DNA of 64,000 nucleotides from Phragmites australis. Lineage: Eukaryota; Streptophyta; Magnoliopsida; Poales; Poaceae. The stretch spans positions 7,299,001 through 7,363,000 of the forward strand of contig NC_084933.1 in NCBI RefSeq assembly GCF_958298935.1, written 5' to 3'. Within the stretch, counting starts at the first letter, position 1; each line of letters starts with the position of its first letter. The notes below the pieces were generated by a model. The model had not been told where the DNA came from and made no database searches. It was given only the letters and a program-made list of their open reading frames with translations. The position numbers and the translations under genes were made by a program. Positions 55,988 through 64,000 of this stretch are shown piece by piece.

Positions 55988-57344
55988 TGTAGGATCGAGC
56001 ATACCGATTAGAGGGGGGTGAATAGGCGGTTTCAAAAATTAATCTAAGAATTATCAAATATAATTCATGAAAATGATAAAATTGCAACTACACACAAGAT
56101 ATAACTATGTCAAGGTTTGCAATCCTAGGGTGATATGCAACAATGAAATTTCTAGGAAAGTAAATTGCACAAGATATAACTATGTCATCTAGATTAATTG
56201 CATGAATATAATTTGAGATTAAGAAATATCATGCAAAAGAGACAATGAAAATTATCCCATTGTATCAATGACCTGTTGGTCACCCATAATCCACATTTAG
56301 GTGGGTACAAACCTCTAACCGCTTCTCTATCTAGTCACCGATTCCCATAAAGAGATTGATTTGTGATCTTGAGCTGGATAAATCCAATGAACCAGTTAAT
56401 ACCGAAATTCCACAAGAGTTACACTTGACCGCTTCAGTGAGGCATGCACAAAACCTATCACAATCACCATGAGGACTCCTTAACAATCTTCATGAAGGGC
56501 TCCATGGTTCCACGAGCTCCATATCACCCTAGGAGCTGACAACCTCCAAGAATAACAAGTTGATGATACTTGCTTAAATGATCATTAGTGCCACAAAGCT
56601 CAAAACCTTAATGCAAAGCATAGAATGCTCACTCTCACAAAGAATGCACCACTAAGCAATGAGAGGGAGAGGGAGACTCAAGTATGCAATTTAAATGGCC
56701 AAGAGAGAGTCCATGTACCAGGTTGAGGGCAATTTAAAAAGCTACATCGAGAGAAGTAGCAGTTACACATACTATCCTAAGCCCTATGTTTTTAGTGGTC
56801 TAATCATAGTACAAATGGTGGTCAGACCATCATTATAGCCAACGGCTAAAAAAGCACTAAATGCGCCTAAATTTGAACGTTACAAGCACTGGTAATTAGA
56901 TCACAACCCATGATGGTCAGACCATGAGCCATCCAGAGGCCCAACTCCTCTCTGTGCTCGCTGGTGTTCCCCTTGGTGGTTGGACCACAAGCCACTCTGG
57001 GACCAAACTTTGATCTCTTATCTCTAGCGGTCAGACTATCCTCCTTGGCGGTCAGACTACCAGAGGGAGCAAAGAGCCTCTGTTCCTTTGGTTGTGTGAA
57101 GGTGAGACTGTGACACTCACGGTTAAAACGTAAGCCCTTGAGGACTTAGGTTTGATATGGAATTGGTTTTCCACTATCTCAAAATGACATTATCTCTCAT
57201 GAATGCACAACAAGTTTGAGCAAAGTGGCAAACTATAGATACCTCAAGTACATGAACATAAGCCCCTCTTAATAGTACATCATCTATCTTAACAATCCAG
57301 CCAGTGATTCTTCTCTAATCGCCATTGACCGGCAAAAGAAAATG
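55988..57344 (-). repeat. Element G: 5' LTR, outer end truncated
   Basis: TGTAGGATCGAGCATACCG onward matches the left LTR up to CCATTGACCGGCAAAAGAAA at about 57344. The left copy continues for about 190 bp more, so the outer end of this LTR is lost. Motifs such as GATGGTCAGACCATGAGCCA (about 56920) are identical to the left copy (47008). Confidence 0.88.
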
Positions 57345-57379
57345 TTGACGGTTGCTGAACTACTGTTCTAACGAACTTG

Positions 57380-57800
57380 CACTACCACAGAAATAGTAAA
57401 AGTAGATAGAGTGTCACATATGGTTTATTAGGACCCTTCAATAACAAAATAGTCATAAACGACTGCTAAGACAAATGAGTCCATAACATCCTCGTTGTTT
57501 ACATATACCAACATCAACAGATGGATTTTACAAATACATCTATGTGTCTTGAATAAATATAGACAAGTTTTCTTAAAACCTATTTGTATTTTTGCAACAG
57601 ATGGTTTCTTTAAAACCCCGTTTGTGTCTTTGTGGTACTCACAGAAGGTTGAAAATGACAAACTGTCTGGATTTAACGGCCATCTTAATGATAGTGAACA
57701 TATAGACGGTTCATTGTAATAAAAATATCTGTCCCTGAATTATTGGGCTTAACCCTTTGGCACAGATGGATCCACACATAAGTGTTTAGACAGCGTGCTG
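57380..57800 (+). mobile_element. CACTA-3: 5' terminus and subterminal repeats
   Basis: Begins CACTACCACAGAAATAGTAAAA, a well-formed CACTA end. Subterminal repeats follow in both orientations: CATATGGTTTATTAGG, AACAGATGGATTTTAC, CTATGTGTCTTGAATA, AACAGATGGTTTCTTTAAAA, TTTGTGTCTTTGTGG, ATAGACGGTTCATTG. Related phrases (GCAGACGGACATCAAG, CAGTCTGTGTCTTTGGG) recur at 60640-60720, marking the 3' side. Confidence 0.85.
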
Positions 57801-58224
57801 AGCTTCCCCTGCGGGGCGATTTCTTTGGACCTGTCTCTCTAGCGCGCGAGCTTCCTCTGTTGGAATAACTAGAGGTTATTATATACCTTCTTTAGCTCCA
57901 AATTGGTAGCTATATTCATAGAACCATTGTGTCCATATATTTGAGCTTATATTCAACTCTGCAACGCAAGCATCCTCTGCGGGGTGATTTGTTGGGAGCT
58001 TCCTCTGTTGGACTTTGTAGAGGTTAGAATATATTTTCTTTGGCTCCGAATTGGTAGGTTGACAGAACCATAGCTTAAAAATAGTTAAGCTTGTGTTCAA
58101 GCTTCTGTTAAAAATACATCTTTTTCTTTTTCTAGTTCAAGACCACTATATTGCCTCTAAAATTTGCACTTAAAATAATTCTTTACTTGAAAATTCAGTA
58201 ACTGTTAAGTTTTGGAAATTGTAA
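57801..58224 (+). other. CACTA-3: 5' non-coding region
   Basis: Contains a duplicated segment: CTTCCTCTGTTGGAATAACT, AGAGGTTATTATATACCTTC and TTTAGCTCCAAATTGGTAG at 57850-57910 recur as CTTCCTCTGTTGGACTTTGT, AGAGGTTAGAATATATTTTC and TTTGGCTCCGAATTGGTAG at 58000-58055 (offset about 150 bp). No coding motif. Confidence 0.6.
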
Positions 58225-60404
58225 ATGGTCGACCGAAGTTGGATATACCTAGGCAATCATAGTTGTGATGAGTTCCTTAATGGCATATCTGGGTTCATGC
58301 AACTATGTTGAACAAGAATGAGAAATTTATGTCTTGTCCTTGCATTGAATGCAGAAATGAGAGGAATTCTACAAAGGAACAGAATATATATGCACATTTG
58401 ATTATACATGTTGGATCAAGCATGGAGAAGAAGGCGTGAATGACCATGATGGTGATATGCATGAAGTAAGAGAGCATGAGTGTGATGTGTACAAAGTTAT
58501 TCTAGATAGAGACGTTGAAGAGATTGTTGATGACTTCATGGACTAAGGTGATGATATTCTTGAAAATTTGGAGCAGATAATCCACAATGCCAAGGGCAAT
58601 GATGAATACACTGATAGAGAGTTTGCTAGATTTCAAGAATTTGTGCTGCAGTTGAGGGAACATTTATACCAGGGCTGTAAGGAGCAATACACGTTGCTAC
58701 ATGTGGTACTCCTACTTTTGACATTGAAGGCAAGCAATCGGTGGTCTGATAAGAGTTCCACTGCCTTGTTACGGTTACTATCATCATTGCTTTCAAACGG
58801 GAATCTGGTACCCATATCCACGTCTGAAGCAAAGAAGATAATTTGTCTATTGGGATTGAAAGTGGAAAGAATTCATGCTTGCAAGCAAGGTTGTATTATT
58901 TATCAGGGAGAGTTTGCAGACTTGCATGAGTAACCAGTATGTGGAACATCTTGACAAGTAGCATGACGATGGGGGGATGCCCATAGGAACAAAGAACCTC
59001 CTGCAAAGGTGATGTGATATCTTCTTGTAATACCTTGGTAGAAGTGTTTGTTTGCTATGGGATATTGGCAACTTTCAAAGAAGGAGAGACAAGAGTTGTT
59101 TTAGTTCCTACACGATGTGAAAGTTCCTTCTGGATACTCCGCCGACATAAAAACAACTTGTTTCTATGAAAGATTTGAGATTTATTGGCATGAAGTTCCA
59201 TGATTGCCACCTGATGTTGACACAGATGCTTCCTATTGCAATTAGAAATATTTTGCCAGTCACAATCAAAGAGTCAATCATGAGCCTATGTTTTTTCTTT
59301 AATGCAATTGCTCAAAAGTTCATCAATCCAACAACACTAGGTGCCCTAGAAAGGAACATGGTGAAGAATTTATACTAGCTTGAGGTGTATTTCCCACCTT
59401 CTTTGATTGATATTGTGGTCCATGTCAATGTGCACCTTGTAAAGGGGATAAAGTATCTTGGTCCAGTATTTCTACATCAGATGTATCCATATAAGAGATA
59501 TAGGGACATTCTAAAATCATATGTAAGGAACCAATCTCAACCAGAGTGATGAACAATTGAAGGCTATACATATGAGGAGGTTGTCTAGTGGTGTGTTGAC
59601 TTCATTGATTGATTGGGTGCTATTAGTGTGCTCATATCTTGGAACGAGGGCCTGCTGGCAAGTAAAGGGACCATTGGAAAAAAGGCAATAACTCCTGTCC
59701 AGAAAGTCTTATGCTCAGGCTCACTTTCTCATGTTGCAACAAATGGATGAAGTGTCAAAATATATGGAGGAGCACAAAGCATTGCTCATTCAAGAAAATC
59801 TGGAAAGGACCGATGTATGGATAATTAGAGAGCATAACAAAAAATTCAACACTTGCTTTCGAGATAGAGTCCAATCGAGTTCTTGCAAAAGTTAGGTAAT
59901 TAGAAAATTGGCAAAAGGGTCAATCTTTACAATTGTGACATGGCAAGGATACGACATGAATGGGTACACATTTTACAAGGCCAAACAGGAAAAGAAATGT
60001 ACAAATCAAAACAGTGGTGTCCACATAAATGCTTATGACAACAATATGCACAAGAGCACTTACTATAGACAGATAGACAACATATGGGAGCTGGACTATA
60101 TAGGTTTCAAGATACCCCTATTTTAATGTCGTTGGTTTCAGGATCCAAAGGGCTTGAAGGTGGACAAGTACGGGATCACTACTATTGACTTGCGACATGT
60201 CGGATATAAAGAAGAACCATTCGTTCTTGCTAAGCATGTTACCCAAGTGTTTTATATGTGTGATACATCACAAAAGAACCGACATGTAGTTCCAACGGGA
60301 AAAGACGGATCATTGGAGTTGAAAATGTCGTTAACGAGGAGGAGTACAATCAATTTGATGAAGCTCCCCCTTTTGGTGATATTACAATATTTTTGTAAAT
60401 TGTA
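58225..60404 (+). pseudogene. CACTA-3 TNP2-class transposase
   Basis: The likely start is 58225 (MVDRSWIYLGNHS). The transposase-associated domain follows (CPCIECRNER and AHLIIH in shifted frames, 58338-58410). Then the 58568-58933 frame carries YTDREFARFQEF, RWSDKSSTALLRLLSSLL and LKVERIHACKQGC. The catalytic TNP2 core (the STDGMN region, about 200 residues) is deleted: KVMWYL-like sequence near 59010 runs on to the DUF4218 part (ATIKESIM region, INPTTLGALERNMV, LGPVFLHQMYPY) at 59200-59540. DUF4216 follows (59908-60260: WELDYIGFKIPLF, VDKYGITTIDLRHVGYKEE, FYMCDTSQKNRHVV). Multiple stops. Its C-terminal half is better preserved than CACTA-1's, which lacks it. Confidence 0.9.
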
Positions 60405-60930
60405 GACCATATAGTGATGAAATGGTGTGAATATGTCTTAATGCTAAAGTACTGTCTGTGTTGAAATTAATTTCTATCATGTTTGTGTTGAAATTCAAGT
60501 GTCCAAATGCTTGTGTTCAAATTTATATGATATTTGTGTTCAAATTTATATGATGTCTAACAACATATAGCAATTCTGGAGACACATATGACAGTAAGAA
60601 TACACAGATGGGCATGAAGCAAAATTTGTCTGTGTTCCTATGACGCAGACGGACATCAAGAAAATACCGTATGTGAGTATTGGCCCCCTCCTAGGCAGTC
60701 TGTGTCTTTGGGCACAGAGTAACATTAAGAGAAAATCATCTGCGATTAGTAGTGCGGGCCCACATGGCATGGGACAGGTCTTAGATGAACATTAATTAAC
60801 ACGGTCTGTGATGTGGTAAGACACAAACAGTCAATAAGAAAAACCATCTATGCTATGTATTTTAACCTAGCAATGTATTTATTGTTCAATCATTCAAATA
60901 GATCTTGTGCGTGCTTCGCATTCTCCTCTA
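60405..60930 (+). other. CACTA-3: 3' region with subterminal repeats
   Basis: Repeats of GTGTTGAAATT(A/C)A and GTGTTCAAATTTATATGATA at 60460-60560, then subterminal motifs GACGCAGACGGACATCAAGA, CAGTCTGTGTCTTTGGGCAC, CACGGTCTGTGATGTGG and AGACACAAACAG up to about 60850. A CACTAC-type end in inverted form (GATTAGTAGTG) occurs at about 60745-60755, but subterminal motifs continue beyond it, so the true terminus is unclear. Confidence 0.6.
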
Positions 60931-61270
60931 TACTGTGGGGCACTCGAGAACTCCTCCTCCTCCACTCCACTATGGCGGTGCTCGGGAACATAACCTCATT
61001 GTCGTCCTCTCCACTAGGGCAATGGTCGAGCCCTCCTCCTCCTCCTCTCCACTTTGGCGGCGCTCAGGAACTCTACCTAATCGTTGTCCTCTCAACTGTG
61101 GCATTGGTAGGGCCCTCCTCTTTCTCCACTCCATTGTGGTGGTGCTTGGGACATCCTCATCATCATCCTCTCCACTGCTACAGCTCTCTTCCTCCTCCCC
61201 ACTGCGGCGCTAGGGTTTTGTGGTTGAAAACATTCCTGCGTTGGTTATTGCTTGCTTCTTGGTCAGAATG
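60931..61270 (+). repeat. 81-82-bp tandem repeat
   Basis: Units beginning GGCGGTGCTCGGGAAC / GGCGGCGCTCAGGAAC / GGTGGTGCTTGGGACA start near 60975, 61057 and 61138, with a short fourth unit near 61205. Each contains CCTCCTCCTCC, TCCACT and CTCCACT(A/T) phrases. The overlapping open frames (60813-61274 and 60905-61213) are by-products; no protein family fits. Just after the array, CTAGGGTTTTG resembles a 5' UTR-type phrase. Confidence 0.7.
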
Positions 61271-61871
61271 CTAGAATGCAAGTCTAAAAAGAGTATGTAT
61301 GAAGGCTGGAATCTCATAATGCTAGTTATGTATGAAGACAAGCACAATACTAATTAGTTATGTATGCTAGAACCGTGGAAGGAGATAAAGAAAGGAGTCC
61401 GTCGAGTCAGACTCGAAACTGGCGGTTAGACAGCTAGATAGGGCGATCAAACCACTGGAGTAGTAGAGATGAAAAACCTCTCTGTATAGATCTAGCGATC
61501 AGACCGGTAGCATGGCAGTCAGACTGCTGGAATTAGAGAACTCCAGAATTTTCAGGATTGAGCTGGGAAGCAAGATTTTGAGATGACAAATGATCTTTTG
61601 CGATATGATTTTTGATATATCACTAGCAACATAACTCAATCATATCCAGAGATGGAGAATTCCAAAGTGCATCAAATTGGCATGTTCAAGAGAGAAAGTA
61701 ACCATAAAGAATATGAGCATGTAAACCAATGTATAATGCTAGAACATAAGAAAGCACAAACATCATGTGCCCATTATTTCAAGCAACATTTGAGAAGTCA
61801 ATGACGTTAAGTTCATTTCTTAGTTTGCAAAAATGACTCTCGTCTAGAGATTTGGTAAATATATCCGCCAA
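61271..61871 (-). other. Element H: 3' non-coding region and left junction
   Basis: From about 61380 this is element H's 3' spacer. It carries GGTCAGACC-like motifs (GATCAAACCACTGG, GCGATCAGACCGGTAG, GCAGTCAGACTGCTGG at 61449-61535) and a B-block-like stretch (GATATGATTTTTGATATATC, CTAGCAACATAACTCAATC at 61597-61640) homologous to 51232-51275 in element G. The 61271-61380 part is unassigned. Confidence 0.55.
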
Positions 61872-63521
61872 TTAATCTCCGGTCATTTCACTATGTACTA
61901 GGATCTTGCCTTTGCTCACATGATCTCTAAGAAAATAATGGTGAATATCAATATGCCTGGTTCTAGAGTGTTGGACCGGATTTGTAGCTATTTTCATGGC
62001 ACTTTCATTATTACATAAAAGAGGCACAATTTTGAACTTAACATCATAATCTAACAAAGTTTGTCTCATCCATAGCAATTGAGCACAATAACTACACATG
62101 GAAATATATTTCGCTTCAGTGGTGGATAGAGCTACGGAGTTTTGTTTCTTGGATGACCATGAAACTAGCGATCTTCCTAGAAATTGGCAACTTCCGTATG
62201 TGCTTTTTCTATCTACTTTACAACCCACATAATCGGAATCTGAATATCTAATTAATTCAAATTTAGCACATTTTGGATACCAAAGCCCTATACTAGGAGA
62301 GTATTTTAAATATCTCAAAATGTGTTTAATGGCCATTAAATGGCATTCTTTAGGTGATTCTTGAAACCTTGCACACATGCACACACTAAATACGATATCG
62401 GCCTTAGATACGGTAAGGTAAAACAAGCTACATATTATAGATTTATAAGGCTTTAAATTTACCGGTTTACCTTCCTCATCAAGATCAAGATGAGCATTTG
62501 TCGTCATGGGAGTCTTGATAGGCTTTGCATCCTCCATGCCAAATTTTTTCAATAAATTCTTTGAATATTTGGATTGGCTAATGAATGTCCCATCTTTAAG
62601 TTGCTTGATTTGAAGTCCAAGGAAGAAGCTCAATTCTTCAATCATAGACATTTCAAATTTCCTAGACATCATTTCACCAAATTCTTCGCAAAAATCTTGG
62701 TTAGTATACACAAAAATGATATCATCAACATATTTTGGATAGACAGATAAATCATTTGTAATAGATTTAGTGAACAAAATAGTATCAACTTTCCCAACTT
62801 TGAAGCCTTTTAAAACAAGAAAATCAATATGTTTCTCATACCATGCATGTGAGGCTTGTTTAAGGCCATAGAGAGCTTTAGAGAGTTTATACACATGATT
62901 AGGCCTTTTAGAATCTTCAAAACTGGGTGATTGTTCAACCCACATGAATTCACTAATTTTACTATTTAAAAAGTCACTTTTCACATCCATTTGATATAAC
63001 TTGATATTATGAGATGAAGTAAATACAAGCAAGATTCTAATAGCTTCAAGTCTAGCTACGGGTGCGAAAGTTTCACCAAAATTCAAATATTTGACTTGAG
63101 TGTATCCTTGTGCAACTAATCTTGCTTTGTTTCTTATAACAATTCCTTCTTCATCTTGCTTATTTAGAAATACCCATTTTGTGCTAATCACATTGTGATC
63201 TCTTAGATGTGGTATTTCTATCAATTCCCATATATTGTTGTGGGTGAAGTTGTTTAACTCTTTATGCATTGTATTCACACAACCTTGAGCGTCAAGTGCT
63301 TCTTTTATACGATTAGACTCAATAGAGGATACAAAAGAATATTGTTCACAAAATGAAGCAACACGAGAACGAGTTTGAACACCCTTACTAATGTCTCCAA
63401 CAATTTGATCAATGGGGTGATCCTTGGCAGTGGCATGGTGAATTTTTGGATGAGCTACCGGCTCTTGTGATGTAGTTGATGAAGTAGTAGCTCCTTGTGA
63501 TTGATCTTCCTCGTCCTCCAC
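61872..63521 (-). pseudogene. Element H: copia RT and RNase H, open 549-codon frame
   Basis: The best-preserved coding region in the window; one open frame on the minus strand. In order: linker (EPVAHPKIHHATAKDH), RT N-terminus (NKARLVAQGYTQVKYLNFGE), palm (QMDVKSDFLNSKI, YGLKQASHAWYEK, KYVDDIIFV with YVDD intact), FFLGLQIKQLKDGTF, and RNase H (YSDSDYVGCKVDRKSTYGS). RNase H is inactive on paper: the Glu of TEAEY is Lys (TEAKYI) and the Asp of CDNESA is Asn (CNNESA). The frame opens inside the linker and so is not a natural start; the original was a longer Gag-Pol. Near the end the usual SKGDIEV tail is altered. Same family as element G. Confidence 0.9.
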
Positions 63522-63877
63522 ATCATGAGCTTAAACTTGATCATTTGTAGTGGAAATAGATGGAATGGTCTGAATTGAGGTAGATGGATCATCTTCTTAT
63601 TCACCTTCATTTTTTGCTTGATGTTGCTTATTGACATATTATTGACAGCTCTTCTTAAGTATTCATTACCTATATCATCCAAATTTTCTTGCTCTTCTTG
63701 AGAGCCATTAGTTTAATTAAATTCAACATTAAGCGTCTCTTTAACCAAACCTGAATTTTTGCTGTAGACACGATAAGCTTTACTATGAGAGAAATAACCA
63801 AGTAGGAAACCTTCATCACAATTTCTTTGGAATTTTCATAAACGAGTACCTTTCTTTAGAATGTAGCATTTACATCC
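63522..63877 (-). pseudogene. Element H: integrase C-terminus and linker
   Basis: Minus strand. YFSHSKAYRVYSKNSGLVKE and CDEGFLLGYF-like sequence at 63740-63830 is the copia integrase tail. It leads into a linker (QENLDDIGNEYLRRA, about 63640-63700) shared with element G, then, after a stop and frameshift near 63533, to the RT frame. The integrase reading reaches CKCYILKKG at about 63865 and is cut at 63877 by the next LTR. Confidence 0.75.
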
Positions 63878-64000
63878 TGTTGGAGGATGTTATTAAGGAC
63901 CCCCGACGGCCCCTTGGCTTAATTAGCTCAGCCTCCCAAAGGTTGAGCCTATTCCCGCCTTCCGAAGCCCCGACCTTCCGGAGCTCAGCCTCCCGAAGGT
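63878..64000 (+). repeat. Start of an LTR of the solo-LTR family
   Basis: TGTTGGAGGATGTTATTAAGG, CCCCCGACGGCCCCTTGGCT and AATTAGCTCAGCCTCCCAAAGG match the reverse complement of 51100-51225, the far end of the solo LTR. It reads on the plus strand and continues past the window. Its insertion site is inside element H's integrase. Confidence 0.88.

Noticed and set aside
60745..60755. GATTAGTAGTG as the 3' terminus of CACTA-3
   Set aside because: Subterminal-type motifs continue for another 100 bp, only six bases mirror the 5' end, and no 3-bp target duplication matches.
1..64000. An intact host gene or gene cluster
   Set aside because: Every recognisable coding segment belongs to gag-pol or TNP2-type transposon proteins; no multi-exon host-type domain could be supported on either strand.

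Overview
This window is a nest of transposable elements from a plant nuclear genome, almost certainly a grass. It holds Ty3/gypsy and Ty1/copia retrotransposons with plant-type primer sites, CACTA (En/Spm) transposons of the TNP2 class, and a large non-coding LTR element. All sizeable protein matches are to transposon proteins. I found no intact host gene, no tRNA or rRNA gene, and nothing prokaryotic. Every pol or transposase gene carries stops, frameshifts, deletions or lost catalytic residues, so I expect nothing here to be autonomously mobile.

Layout. (1) 1-1759: remnants of two other LTRs. (2) 1760-9291: element A, a Tekay/Del-like gypsy chromovirus on the minus strand, with a full 2.9-kb LTR at the left and only about 280 bp of its right LTR left. 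(3) 9292-9573: an LTR scrap of the copia family that recurs at 26753. (4) 9574-14645: element B, a SIRE/Maximus-like copia on the minus strand (3' LTR, RNase H, RT, protease, gag; integrase missing). (5) 14646-17596: element C, a plus-strand gypsy chromovirus that runs pol, then LTR, then a perfect tRNA-Met primer site. (6) 17597-24920: element D, a LARD-like non-coding LTR element whose interior is built of tandem repeats. (7) 24921-28276: element E, a plus-strand copia RT/RNase H with a 1.5-kb 3' LTR. (8) 28277-32409: element F, a Tat/RIRE2-like gypsy on the minus strand, with gag fused near RT and two successive LTR-plus-leader units. (9) 32410-43350: CACTA-1 with a TNP2 gene split by a block of gypsy LTRs (36119-41774). 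(10) 43351-45853: AT-rich, with one possible CACTA-derived MITE. (11) 45854-46136: the 5' tip of CACTA-2. (12) 46137-57344: element G, a SIRE-like copia on the minus strand with both LTRs, PBS, gag, integrase, RT, RNase H and an envelope-like extra ORF, itself containing a solo LTR (50429-51225) with a 5-bp target duplication. (13) 57380 to about 61270: CACTA-3 with a TNP2 pseudogene. (14) About 61380-63877: element H, a copia of the G family with an open 549-codon RT/RNase H stretch. (15) 63878-64000: the start of another LTR of the solo-LTR family.

The elements record a history rather than a working system. Insertions are nested, recombination has removed element interiors or doubled LTR/leader units, and TGG-to-stop changes suggest decay under cytosine methylation. 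The most distinctive items are the exact 136-bp tandem array in element D, the LTR/leader duplications in C and F, and the pre-existing tandem repeat into which the solo LTR landed.
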